DNA from: Lonicera japonica
Lineage: Eukaryota; Streptophyta; Magnoliopsida; Dipsacales; Caprifoliaceae
Length of the DNA: 64,000 nt
Direction: 5' to 3'
Assembly: GCA_021464415.1 (NCBI GenBank)
Contig: CM038463.1
Location: 1,736,001-1,800,000, forward strand
The position numbers and the translations under genes are program-made. The notes beneath the pieces were generated by a model that did no database searches, was not told the DNA's origin, and saw only the letters and a program-made list of their open reading frames with translations. Positions 13,342 through 25,495 of this stretch are shown here, in pieces. Position 1 is the stretch's first letter, and the number at the start of each line of letters is the position of its first letter.

Positions 13342-13838
13342 TGTTATAGTAACAACTCTATTTAATTTTTTATTAGATGAACTTTTTAAATAAGGTACAA
13401 ATACAATAGTAAATAGGGTTTATAAGGAAGTTTATTATGACTCATAATACATAATTTACACAATAAAATTCTTAGGTTCTGTTTGATAGGAATATGGAAA
13501 TTGAAAATAAAAATAACTAATTTAGGTGAGAAGATGGAAAATAAGTTGAGGGATGTTGTGAGATTAACTCTTGCTTTTTGTTTTTTTCCATAACAAAATT
13601 TTCTTTGGGTGATGGTAGAGAAAATTTTTCACAACATATTAAAGAAGAATAGAGGACATATACTCACAAAAATGAGTATGAGATGGAGATGATCTCACCA
13701 TATGCCTCAACTTATTTTCCATCTTCTCATCTAAATTAGTTATTTTTTTTTTCATTTTCCATGTTACTATCAAACGGAGCCTTAATGTTTATTCTATCTA
13801 AACAATAACACACTATCTATATATAATTTCCCTAAATA
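13342..13838 (-). repeat. 5' LTR of the minus-strand copia element, split by a MITE
   Basis: The LTR begins TGTTATAGTAACAACTC and resumes after the MITE insertion, ending CCTAAATA where CCTAAACA would be expected, so the terminal CA has mutated. Without the 307-base MITE and its TTA duplication the length is close to that of the 183-base left LTR. Differences from the left LTR are frequent, fitting an old insertion. Confidence 0.83.
13475..13781. mobile_element. Tourist-like (PIF/Harbinger-type) MITE in the copia LTR
   Basis: The element is 307 bases with inverted ends GGTTCTGTTTGATAG and CTATCAAACGGAGCC. TTA duplications lie at 13472-13474 and 13782-13784, the usual target for Harbinger-type elements. 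The arms pair further inward (AACTAATTTAGGTGAGAAGATGG against CCATCTTCTCATCTAAATTAGTT, each read in two pieces). It interrupts the right LTR of the copia element, so it is younger than that element. It is related in style to the element at 49491-49791. Confidence 0.88.
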
Positions 13839-14147
13839 AAATTTATTTTGAAAAGGTGATTGCGATAAATATAAGACCGTAAATATCACCGCCCAAGTAA
13901 AATGAGAAAGAAACTTTCATAGCGTCTTTTGTAAATAACTGACTTCCGAATGACCTGCTATTCTAGACGTTCATGTCACGTTGGCGTCACTTCACGTACT
14001 TAAGCTTTTGCTTATTACAGTTTGGCCCTCCATCCTCCGTTTCCCACTGTTATATCTCCTCTTATTATTATGTGATACCACAATCTTTCATCTGTGTCTG
14101 TCTGTCTGATAGAAAAATTCAACACAACAGTAACAGTGAGTGCAGTC

Positions 14148-17100
14148 ATGGTCTCCAACCCAAGCGATTTCGCATCTAAATCCAAAGTCAGTCTCTCTAT
14201 CTCTATATCTTCCTGTTTTTCGCTATCCTTTATTTCTTTTATGATGAAATTCGACTTTTCCTTAATCGGTTTATCATCGCCAGCTTCTAACGATTGAACT
14301 AATTTTCACTTTGATCGATTATTTTCATGGAATTAGTAGGTTCAGTGTGACGATTATAGGCCAATTGTTTGTTTAACATCTTCATGCCGGAAATACTATT
14401 TTTTTTTTTTTGTGTATTTCTCTAATTACTTGAAAGTAAGCTTTCTCTTTGTACTTCTCATGGATTTTACTTCTGTTTGGTTGCTAGGAAAACAGATGAA
14501 AACACAAAAAGAAAATGAATCATATATTAAAATTCACATTTGGCTGCAATAAATTACCACCGAACTTCTCCCTGCTGTCTTTTACTTACTAATATATTGA
14601 AGTGATTACTGCCTTTGTGATTTACAATAGCGCATAGAGAAACTCGGCAAAACAAGGCATTATTATTTACCGATCATTTTATTTAACAGGTTAGCACGGG
14701 TGACAATACTTCCAAAAACATGTTGATTGAGTTAACTGCTTGTGTTTCTCTTATATGTCTGTGCGTCTTTCTTTTGTTTCCGAGTCATTTTTAGAAACAC
14801 AGTATTACTGGGCGAGAATGTACTAATACTATATATAATCTGTATTACTTATTCTTAAAACTCACATGGTGTACAGGTGACAGATGTTTCGGGAACCTTA
14901 ACTTATAAGATACATCAACTGGAAAAGCAGATTCAGGCAGACAGGATTTTTACAATTAAAGTAAGTTGCTTTATTGTTTATATTTTAGTATATTGTAGTT
15001 GTTTCTCATTTAACATAATTATAATTTGTACTTAGATGCTTTGCCCTCCGCTCAACATGCACGTTACTATTTGTATTTAAAAAAGTTGGAACATTCGGTT
15101 AGATATGATAATAAGAACAATGGTGGTAAGGGCAAACTTGGGACTGTAAGGGTAGGTGCTGGTAGGTGCACTGTCTCAGGCTTGATTCCCCGCTACATGA
15201 AACCTTTCTTATCATGTATGAACACCATTCTACCTTGTTAATGTAGCAATGGTTTAGTCGAATTTGTACAAAAATGTTTAAAGCTTGAACTTATTCAATT
15301 TAATTGTGTAACATGGCACCATTACTCGTATAAAACGATTTATTAAAATAACAGAAAAGGAAATACTGGTGAGAACTTGACCGTGGCTTCTAGTATGCTT
15401 AATGAAAGCGAAATATACAACAGACCAAAGTATGATGTATGCATTATATGTAACAGTTTCCAAATGCCTCGTCTCAAATCTTTGTTTTGTTGATTTGTAA
15501 GTTGTAAAAACTACATCATTGTTTTTATATGTATTACATGCACCTGGGATGAATAGCATTATGCTGTTCCTGATACTGGAACTTATGCAAGTATTTCGTG
15601 TTTATTTGTTGCCAAGGAAAAACTTGAGAAGAACAGAAAGAAGCTAGAAAGTCACATTTCTCAGCTTTTGCCAGGAACGCCATCAAAAGATGATGTTTCA
15701 TCAATGGAGAACAACGGTTTTGGTGAAATGCTTTCTTCGAGAATTAAAAATCCTCTCTCCCAATTTAGTGGGCTTGCTCAAGGATTGGGAGACAAAGACT
15801 ACGTCAACAGCCAAGAAGTTGTGTCTTTGATTAGTGCCAAGCTTCCAATTATAGAGAAGATACCACCTTATACTACTTGGATTTTCTTGGACAGGTATGA
15901 GAAGATCATATTTGGCTGAGTCTAGTGGATCCCTCATCCACTGTGTCTTAGCCATGCTTCTCCATTGATGTTTTATCTTTTGAGATGAAATAAAATATCG
16001 TTTCTTATCAAAAAAAAAAGAAGAAGATCATGTTTGTATTATTCATCAATAGTTTGATTTGAGATATTTTATTATACGTATCATGGCTTGGTTTGAAAGC
16101 ATGGTCGCCATGCCATGGTGCAGAAAAAGTGGAGTTAATGCACAGGAATGCTATGAGTACGTCCTTTGGCATGTTAAAGGCCAAGTATGTCCCTTCCAGG
16201 AGGCAAGGCATGAGGCAAACCATACAGGCTAGCAGAATTAGTGGAGTTGATAGTTATGTCAATGTCATAATTCGAGGATTACATGTATATTATACATTAG
16301 TAGTTCAACACCTAGGTGCAGTGGCTGTTTCCTCCTGTCAGTTGTAAATTGACTAGAGCCCTTCAGCTTTTTTCCTCTGATGGGGGTGGGGGAGGGGTGC
16401 CTACTCACTGAATAGTGATACAAAAGTGCCAATCACCTCTAATGACCTTACCTTATGCCGCAGATCACAAATAGACTTGCATTCTCTGTGTTTGTACGTA
16501 CGTATATGAGGCTTGTTTCTCCATTTGATAGAAGTATGTAAGGAATCATTTGATGCTTCAACCAAAAGATTTGACACATCTGTGCACATAAGTTAGCAAG
16601 CCAAGTCTAGCAAAAGCGCCTTAAAAATCTTTAAGATTACATAATTACAATACAGGAACTCTTGAGTTCGGAAAAATGGCAAGATAATACTGTAATAGTC
16701 AAAAATTGTTCTGGTAGGAGAAGAAAATTGTAAATTAGGTTTTGGTGTTGTGTACATATGCCATAACTTTGGACCATTCCAGCTGGAAAGAGATTTCATA
16801 AGCATGGGAAGTACAACCCTTCAAACTTTTGTGCTTTTCCAAATAAAGTATTGACCATTCAACTGCTTACATCACAAGTTGAACACCATAATCGGGTTTC
16901 TTTATGATTTCGAAATGGATTAACGCATTAAACAGTTCTAATGTCTTGCTTGAAAAATTAATTCTGCCTTTTGAGCTAGTCATCCTTTATTTAATGTTTT
17001 ATTCTAGTTTGTGGTTGAGTTGGATTGCGCTGGGTACTCATGGATACTTGGACCATCTTCTCCTGTCCCAATGAAGATTTTATGCTGCTCTTGCTGCTTT

Positions 17101-20100
17101 TCTTTTCTCAAATTTTCTTTACACAGCACAGAAACCAGAGAATGGCTGAAGACCAATCGGTGGTTGGGAGGAGACGTATATATTACGACAAACACGGCAG
17201 TGAAGCGCTGATATGTAGTGATAGTGAAGAAGAGATTGTAGAACCAGAGGAAGAGAAACACGAATTTTCTGAGGCTGAAGATCGTATTCTTTGGTAAGGT
17301 CAATTAAGATGCTACACTTGCGTGGTAAAGAAAAATATTTAACTGGCTGTTTACATCTGAAAGGTTATACATTTATAATAATCCTCTTAGGTCGAATTAA
17401 TTGTCACAAATCTGAATTTGATGAGAATTCTTGGGAATAATACTACTATTCCCTTTCTCATTTATGGCAGGCATGATTTGTTTTGTTTCTTTTGTTGAAA
17501 AAGTTGAAAAGGCAAGCGCATGTATATATATTTTTGTCTATTCTGCATGTAAGAAGTTGCCAGCTGAATGGTCATTTTTCCATGGCACTCTCTCTAGCTG
17601 TAGGTTTCAGTCAAAGTGGCTGCCATATGCTGAAAGAGCCTTTGAAAACATGTATTTCAGCTTTTGTTGCATATGTATGCTCTATTATTCTCAACTTCGA
17701 ATTAGCCAGAGGAGTGACATTGTTCAGAAAATGAAATCTTTCACTTGCAAAGCTAAGTTTCTCTGGTTGTCACTTCCATCACATAGTATTTTCCTGGGTT
17801 CAGTTCTGCTTCTTTGGCACTTATTAATTGAGCTCAAATCTGTTCGACCATACTGGTCAAAGTTTGATTGCCCATTTCTATTATTTCATTTTTTTTTATG
17901 ATTACTCCTTTTTTTTTTAGTATATAACTTGTTATATTTTTCTGGATACTTGCTTGAATATATGTGCTTAATAAACTTCACCTGTTAGTGTAAGCATTAT
18001 ACTATTCATCTGTTAATTGTTTTCTAATAGGATATTCATCTATTTATTTTTTGAAGGATGGTTTCTGAGGAGCATGGACTAAGTGAGGAGGTGCTGAACA
18101 TATTGACCCAATTTATTGGAGGTACCAATTCAGAAATCCAGGTATAATCCAACTAACCTTCTTAATGTTTCATGATGTCAGAGCTCTATTATAGCTATTC
18201 TCGCACGTGAAATGTCATGTTGCATTTGCACAATTCAGTTTCTGTGTCGTTGCATCCATTTTTTTTGGTTCATTGCTCAGATGTATTTGTTCTCCGATAT
18301 GCAGGAGCGCTACAACACGCTCAAGGAAAAATATAAAGAAACAGATGACCAGAAGCTTAAATGTCCTGTGAAAGCCGGGCCTGATAGGAGCATATATCTG
18401 GACAAAAGCCTTAGTGCTACTTTAGATTCTTTTGATAATCTGTTCTGTCGCCGTTGTTTGGTACTTGATTTTAATTTATTCGGATTACATCTTATGTGGA
18501 TAGAATAATTCATGTCACTGTTTCATTATAAGTTGCTTCAGTATCGTGTTCATTAATCATATCCACTTAACAGGTATTTGACTGTCGTCTGCATGGCTGT
18601 TCTCAAAGTCAATTTGACTCGGTAAGAAGTAGCACCAGTTGGATTCTTTCAGTGTCGATCTGAATTTTTTTGTCATTTTGTAATTTTTTTGAGAAACACT
18701 TGGCAGAGTGAAAAGCAGTACTACTCATCAGAATCTGAAGAAGATGGGAAACCGTGCAGTGATCAATGTTACCTTCGGGTATGGCTTTCCTCCTTTCTTC
18801 GCAATCAGTGTTAGCTACAGGTGTTGATTTTCCTTCTTTTTGTTCGTCTTCAACGAACCTTTATATCAATCCATGGGTATGCCTGCTATTCCCCCACCCT
18901 CTCTCAAGTTGTTGTTTTTCTGTTCCTACGCCTAATGTTATTTATTATAAGCATAATTGTGACACTTCAGTTTACCACCAAACCTTTAGCCAATAACTAA
19001 ACCTACAATGCACAGTTTCCTTTAGCATAATGTTATTTATTATCCCACCAAACCTTTAATTGTGGATGAATGGCATGCTCTAATACCATGATATGGAACC
19101 CATGGGTAAAACTCGACCCCATATAAAAGCTAACTCAAGGGGCGCAGGTGCCCATGTGGTTATAGACAGCTCGATGTGGTTATAAACCAATTGCCACTAG
19201 GTGGAGTGTTACTCGGCTCTTTTAAATTGCAAGGCAATTATGCAAGGCATTAGAGGTTTGATGTGGGATTTATAGTCTCCACAGGACTTGGTTGATTTAT
19301 GACATATATTTAAACCTTTTTTTAACCAAGACATACCTCACGGAATTTAGGAAGATTTGCTTCTAATACTAAGACACAGGAAGCTATATTTTCTTAGAGA
19401 AGGGACTGGTATCTACCGGAAAATGGTAACTTACTGGAAATTATGATGCTTCTATTGGTATTTTATACCATCATGAACTTTAAATTAGTCAGTGCTGGTA
19501 CCCTCAGCAATATATATAACTATAATCAACCCGGTTCCTATGCTAACCGGGTCACCGTACGCACTTCCCATTTTGACTCACTTCCGGAAGTGAGTCAAAA
19601 AAATTCATCAAATTTCATCAAAAAATTCATCCCGAAAGTGAGTCAAAATGGGAAGTGCGTACAGTGACCTGGTCTGCATAGGACGGACTCACTATAATTA
19701 TATAGAAATATATACATATTGGTATGTAATAGTTTGCTAACTAATGTCAAATGTTAATTATTTAGTTGAGAGCTAGCAAGGACTTGCAAGAAGATATTGC
19801 TGTGCATGCCTCACTTAAAATTGGAGGTAAAACCTCAGAAGAGGAATGCCAGATTCCAGTCTCCCTGCATGCTGGTGTGCTAGGTGAGAATTGCACAGAT
19901 ACTGTTCCTGTGAATGAGTGTATTTTTTCCGTAAATAATGATCTTTCTCTCACAAAACTTCAATGTAGGATCTCTAAATTTGGATATATTTTTGTATTGG
20001 CAGTAGCTGGTTATGAAAGCACAGGGAAACGCAAGGTCTCCAATCAAACAAATGCAGATTTAGGAGACTCAACACTGGTTTCTGATGACGTACAAGGTTC

Positions 20101-23100
20101 TTCTAGTAAGAAACAGAAAAAATCATCAGCTGATGAATCCGTTCCTTTGGCTACTGAAGATCAGTATGACCTTTCGAGTTCCAAAAGCGGGGGCCTAAAT
20201 GTTGGTGCACCCAATAACAGGGATCTCCATATGACAGCAAATAATGCAATAATAATTTCAACCCAGCATGCTTCTGACCAGTTTAGCAGTCCTCTTATTG
20301 TTTCTGAGGATAAGAATGAGGAGAATATCACAGGTGAAACACATGGCATTAATAAAGTGCCTATATTAAAGCAGACATCCAGTTCCATGGCAGGACAAGT
20401 CAAAAGGGTACTAAGCAGTTGTGAGTGGAAACCTCTTGAGAAAGAACTGTACTCAAAGGGCATAGAGATATTTGGAAGAAACAGGTATAAGGATCTCTTT
20501 TGGCGTACTTCGTTCCATGAAATTCCTTTGATTGTGTTTACTGGTAATAAGTACTAGTGTTGTAATCACTTTACATTGCATTGGGAATTTTTTAGGTATA
20601 TGTGCTGATATCCGATTTCAATTTCTAATGAGGTGTCAAGGTGGTGCCTTCTCATTGTATGCTGATATAGGGCCTTGCTTGGCCTTTTTCATGTCTAAAT
20701 TAAATTAGTGGCAAAAGCCTTTAGGATACCACAACGTAGAAAGCAGCTGGTACCCTACACCAACCGTCACAACCTCTAATGGATTGCATTATAATGTAAT
20801 GTATGAGTGTTCAACATTGTTGTGCATGTTATGATATAACTTATCTGATTATTAGTCATCTATTTACATCTGCTTTGTGAGTATTTCAGTTAAGGTCACA
20901 CTTCATCTCGCGGAAATGCCTAAAGTTTATGCAGTTTTCTCCACAAAAAACAAGAACAAAATGGGAAAGATTGTGATAATAACAAAGTATCTGAAAGTAA
21001 GTTGAAAGGGTGGAGCAGGTGAGGGATCAAAGAGGTGATCAGAGGCTTGGAGTTGAGGTTGCAGTTGTTAGGCCCTCAGATTCATGAACTACTCTTTTTA
21101 ACATGGAAATATGTACATGGATTAAGTTCTAAATAGTATAGGACTTGAAAAATTTTGGTGACGTATACAAAAGAAATTTGCGTGAACAGTCGATACATAA
21201 CAAGAAAATCTCAAATGATGTGCTTTTCCCTGTCTCCAATTGTGTGATTTGCCGATTGACTGTGTGACTCTTTGTTAGCGCTGGAATCTTATCTCTTGAA
21301 TCCCTAACAGACTTCCAATCCATCCCTTGTTTGTTTACAGATTGAAGAAAGCCTCATAAGAACTAAAATAAGCAAGAAAACTTTATGTATTTGATATTCT
21401 GTGGTTCTTTTTTTATTAAAAAAAAAAAGGAAGGACTAAGTCTCTTCCCCTTACTGCAAGAATAACGAAAATAGCTCCCACCCCAGATGAGACTCGAAGT
21501 CGGGACGTCTCTTGAATTCGGGTGGGTGCCTTACCAACTAGGCTAGCCCACTTGTTCATATTCTGCAGTTCTTTGCATTACTTACTCTGCAGTTTTTTGC
21601 AGTACATATGCTATGTCTTTATTCACATTCTCTACTTCATGAATTTGGATTTGTGTATACAGTTTTTAGTTATTTTCTAGCAGCTCCTGAATTACTATAC
21701 CGTTATTTACTATGAATGAGCTTCTTTACACCTCATGCCTTGCAGTTGCCTTATAGCCAGGAACTTACTTTCTGGCTTGAAGACTTGCATAGAGGTTTCG
21801 AGTTATATGCATGATGATAGAGCAGCAATGTCTCACGGGGCAATTGATGCATCAAGTTCTTTTTCGGAAGACGATGGAAAAGCTGATGCAGATCAGGTAT
21901 TTTGTGTTTCTTTTCTCCTACTTCTTTCTTTTGGTTAGGTGAGTTGCACATTTTAACTAAGTTGGAAACTTCAGACCTGATCAATTTCACAACCTGCATG
22001 AGCTCATATTCTAAGCTCACAGTGCCCCCTCTGCCTAATCATCTCCCATTTTATAGTCTATTTCTCATAGTTGTGGCAAGAAAATAGTCAACTGGACACA
22101 TTTTTATAGTTTTTATAATTTTGGATCTAGATTGTAGTATTGGTAAAAGGTAACAAGTCTTTCTTTATTAGATGATAAGGACATTAACAAAGGTTCCTTC
22201 TCACATGCATCTTAAATTTGCACCAATGGCGACATCAACCTACTCATGACCTTAATCCTGACAAAACTAGAATGTTCAACTTTCTTCCGTCTTCTATTTC
22301 TTCTAGAGACCATCTCTACAGCTGCAGTCTCTTACCTTCATCACAATTGAAGTTTCAGAACAAAGAAGATGATAAAGGAGTCTCAATCTTTGTTCAAATA
22401 TATATTTTGCTACATATGGACGATAATAAGAGCATCAAGCTAAGTTGCAGCCAGTAATCATTTGGTGTTCAAATTAATTGTGCCCCCTTAGCCTCATCAT
22501 CTCCCATTTTATTGTCTATTTCTCATAGTTGTGGCAAGACAATAGTCAACTGGACACATTTTTATAGTTTCTATAATTATGGATGTAGATTGTAATTGGT
22601 AAAAGGTAATAAGTCTTCCTTTATTAGATGATAAGGTAACAAAGCTTCCTTCTCACCTGCATCTTAAATTGGCACAAATAGCGACATCAACCTACTCATG
22701 CCCTTAATCCAGAGAAAACTAGAATGTTCCACTTGCTTCCATTTTTTTGCTCCTAGAGACGATCTCTACAGCTGCAGTCTCTTACCTTCATCACAAAAGA
22801 AGTGGCCTGGTTTCAGAGCAAAGAAGGCGATAAAAGAGTCAATCTTTGTTCAAAAATATCTTTTGCTACATATGGATAATAATAAGAGCATCAAGCTAAG
22901 TGCAGCCAGTTATCCTCAAAGTAACCCGTGTCGACTATTGGTTCTTATATATATCACTCGATTTGCTAATTATTGGGTAATTCTAGGAGCAGGAGTTACC
23001 AGCTAGATCACGATTACTTCGTAGAAGGGGCAGAGCTCGGAAGCTCAAATATTCTTGGAAGTCTGCTGGCCACCCATCAATCTGGAGAAGAATTGCTGAT

Positions 23101-25495
23101 GGGAAAAACCAGTCCTGTAAGCAATATATACCATGTGGATGCCAGTCTATGTGTGGAAAGCAATGCCCTTGTCTACTTAACGGAACTTGCTGTGAAAAAT
23201 ATTGTGGGTATGTTAAGATAAAGTAGATAAAATCTCAAGTATAACTATGGAATAAATTACTGAGCTCTTTCTTCATATATTTAATTTAATGTTACTTGAA
23301 GCTTGAAGATAATTCCACGTACATGGTAAAATTTGAGATTGTAAGTTTTGCATTGATAAAAACAGTCTCAAGTCATTTCTGTTACGTTCAGTTGAGTGGA
23401 ATAAATGAATTTTGTGTTAACTGAATAACCTTGTAAGTTGAATCTCAACCTAGCATTGAATTGTTTGGGAAATCCTTTATGTTAGCCGGAAATTATTGGT
23501 TTCATTTCAATGAGCCTGAATAAAATCTGAACCTTGACTAATCCAAGCACCTGCTAAAATTTGCAGGTGCTCCAAAAGCTGCAAAAATCGGTTCAGAGGA
23601 TGCCATTGTGCAAAGAGTCAATGCAGAAGCAGGCAATGCCCATGCTTCGCTGCTGGACGTGAATGTGACCCAGATGTCTGCCGAAATTGCTGGGTTAGGT
23701 AAGTTTCCATCTATATAGGTATACATGCATATGACATGCTTCGTCTTGGCTGATCTGAATAACATGCTTCCTTTCTGCTAATTTTTGTTAATAACACGCT
23801 CAAATTTATCACTTCATCTGAAACTAATTAATTGAAAGAAATGCTCCCCCCCCCCCCCCCCCAAACGACAAAGGAGTTAGATGGATTTGTTACAGTGTAG
23901 CCCAAAGACATTTTAGTTGAACTCGTGACAGAGATAAAACTCTGCTCTTGTCAAAAAAATTGTGTTTGAACGTACCCTTTCAATCATTTAGCCTTTAGGT
24001 GTGTTTTCGCTGAATTTATGGCATCTTAAATTTTTTAAACTGATGTACTTCTTGCAGCTGTGGCGATGGCTCATTAGGCGAGCCACCTAGAAGAGGAGAT
24101 GGACAATGTGGGAACATGAGGCTCCTTCTAAGGCAGCAGCAAAGGGTGAAAAAAAACTATCAGGATTTTTAATCATCAAATTAACAATATGCTTTTGATT
24201 TTAAGTAAATTGATTGTTTTTTATGTGTCTTTCTTCCACCTTGTCCCTTTCAGATCCTCTTGGCGAAATCTGATGTTGCTGGATGGGGCGCCTTTCTAAA
24301 GGTAGGAAAACTAAGTTGTCCATTTGTTCCTCATAGTCTGCTTGTTAATTCGTCTTACCAAAATGAATCATGTGGCCCTAGAATTCGGTCAATAAAAATG
24401 ATTACCTTGGAGAATATACTGGTGAATTGATCTCGCACCGAGAAGCTGATAAGCGTGGGAAAATTTATGATCGTGCAAACTCATCATTCCTCTTTGACTT
24501 GAATGACCAGGCAAGTGACCTTCACTTTTTTGACTTAACAAAATGTTGAAAACATTTCTTATTAGTCCTGTAACAGAAATAAATAACATGTTCTGATGTT
24601 GATTATGAAATGTTGGGTAAAATAGCAGAAGATATTGAAAATTATAGTAACCACCAGCTAATAATAGCCTAAATGACATATTCATCTACTCTCAAATGAG
24701 GTGGTGCATGTATCAGCTACTATATAATTCTAGTAACTCTAATATTATACTCATAATCAAATTTTGTTGCATATATTAAAAAAGAGAAGTAGTGACCCTA
24801 AAAGGGCTTATTACTGTTAGACATGCTATATTTTATAAATAATATTCTCAAGTTCAAAGAATGTTTTGCTAATATAGTTGTAGCTTACCCGTAACCATTA
24901 TAATACTTACTAATCTATTGGTGCTACCATGTACCATATGGGTAAATTAATTGCTCTATGCATTAAACCTTGTAACAAAACTGCTGGAAATCATCATCTA
25001 TTGCGGACTTGGGAGATAATTTCCACTTCTGCCAACCCTGCCTTCCAAAATAGGAGAAGTTTAAATCAAGAAAAGGGGATAAACCATTTAATGTCCACTC
25101 GAGCACATTATAGCATTTGAAATCTCATATCAGCTTCTTTCTTGCAGTATGTACTTGATGCTTACCGCAAAGGAGACAAACTGAAATTTGCTAACCACTC
25201 ATCAAACCCCAACTGTTATGCAAAGGTATTTTATGTTTCATCAATTTGCTAATCAAATTAATACTTTTAATGAAAAACAACCACACGATTAATTTTACAG
25301 GTGATGCTGGTAGCTGGCGATCATCGAGTTGGCATTTTTGCCAACGAGCATATTGAAGCCAGTGAGGAGCTCTTCTATGATTATCGTTATGGACCTGATC
25401 AAGCACCTATATGGGCTCGGAAACCTGACGGTTCAAAGGGAGATGACTTGCCAATCCATCAAGGTCGAGCAAAGAAACACCAATCTCATTTGTAA
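14148..25495 (+). CDS. SWN: Histone H3K27 methyltransferase, SWINGER/EZA1 type (PRC2 catalytic subunit)
   Basis: A plant Enhancer-of-zeste protein: in PRC2 it places H3K27me3 on nucleosomes to keep genes repressed. Exons read: 14148-14186, 14877-14960, 15617-15894, 17132-17293, 18057-18141, 18305-18460, 18574-18621, 18707-18778, 19766-19883, 20004-20484, 21746-21896, 22987-23207, 23567-23698, 24058-24145, 24254-24301, 24382-24510, 25148-25225, 25301-25495. All phases join, giving 854 aa; Arabidopsis SWN is about 856. Visible: [14 protein letters not shown] near 42, an acidic patch near 165-180, a SANT-like region near 490-525 ([15 protein letters not shown]), basic RRRGRARK (570-577), the cysteine-rich CXC/pre-SET region (602-about 675), and the SET domain with NHSSNPNC (779-786) and FYDY (815-818). 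The tail RAKKHQSH favours SWN over CLF. The intron after exon 16 is GC-AG. The 120-base intron 19884-20003 has no stop and is inferred. The start is the first ATG before a phase-compatible donor. Confidence 0.95.
15915..16022 (+). mobile_element. Short 5'-truncated retroposon (LINE-like tail) in SWN intron 3
   Basis: A 108-base segment ends in an A-rich tail (TTATCAAAAAAAAAAG, about 16003-16020). It is flanked by a 14-base near-perfect duplication, GAAGATCATATTTG at 15901-15914 and GAAGATCATGTTTG at 16023-16036. That pattern is target-primed reverse transcription. The insertion point lies only 20 bases after the exon 3 donor (15895). Confidence 0.75.
19075..19340 (-). repeat. Possible solo LTR or TRIM remnant in SWN intron 8
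   Basis: GCTCTAATACCATG at about 19077-19090 is, on the minus strand, CATGGTATTAGAGC, which resembles the initiator-tRNA primer-binding site next to a copia-type 5' LTR. The sequence to its right (ACCCATGGGTAAAACTCGACCCC onward, read in two pieces) would then be the LTR. A short internal duplication, ATGTGGTTATA, occurs near 19155 and 19175. No far end or target duplication was fixed. Confidence 0.4.
19517..19705. mobile_element. Hairpin MITE in SWN intron 8
   Basis: Nearly the whole element is an inverted repeat. The left arm contains GGGTCACCGTACGCACTTCC then CATTTTGACTCACTTCCGG; the right arm contains the inverse, AAAGTGAGTCAAAATGGG then AAGTGCGTACAGTGACCTGG. The arms extend outward to CTATAATCAACCC and GGACGGACTCACTATAATT and end in TA-rich flanks on both sides. 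Exact ends are uncertain by a few bases because the flanks are (TA)n. It would form a strong stem in the SWN primary transcript. Confidence 0.75.
21411..21557 (-). mobile_element. tRNA-derived SINE in SWN intron 10
   Basis: On the minus strand the 5' part shows RNA polymerase III promoter boxes: a box A-like TAGCCTAGTTGGTAAGG and a box B-like ACTTCGAGTCTC about 30 bases later. The 3' end is a T/A-rich tail (plus-strand 21411-21431). It is flanked by a 17-base duplication with two mismatches, ATATTCTGTGGTTCTTT (21394-21410) and ATATTCTGCAGTTCTTT (21558-21574). It is not a functional tRNA gene. Confidence 0.82.
22022..22912. repeat. Imperfect direct tandem duplication, about 440 bases, in SWN intron 11
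   Basis: Copy 1 is about 22022-22457 and copy 2 about 22480-22912. Both run from a GTGCCCCCT start through CATAGTTGTGGCAAGA, CAACTGGACACATTTTTATAG, GCGACATCAACCTACTCATG, CTACAGCTGCAGTCTCTTACC and end near GCAGCCAGT. They differ by scattered substitutions and small indels, so the duplication is not very recent. Nothing coding was seen in it. Confidence 0.85.

Larger units (their letters stand above)
6419..13838 (-). mobile_element. Complete but decayed Ty1/copia retrotransposon
   Basis: The element lies on the minus strand and is bounded by related LTRs (6419-6601 and 13342-13838) and by a perfect 5-base target duplication AAATT (6414-6418 and 13839-13843). Beside the left LTR is a minus-strand polypurine tract, AAGGGGGAA (6602 onward). 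Beside the right LTR is a tRNA-type primer-binding remnant, GTTATCAGAAC on the minus strand (about 13330-13340). Inside, in minus-strand order, are a gag region (11691 down to 10629), a gag-pre-integrase remnant (about 10076-9891), a degraded integrase and linker stretch, and a reverse transcriptase remnant (8137-7703). Many stops and frameshifts show that it is long dead. Confidence 0.88.

Noticed and set aside
21475..21556. tRNA gene on the minus strand
   Set aside because: Box A and B are present, but the cloverleaf is not complete and a tail plus target duplication show a SINE.
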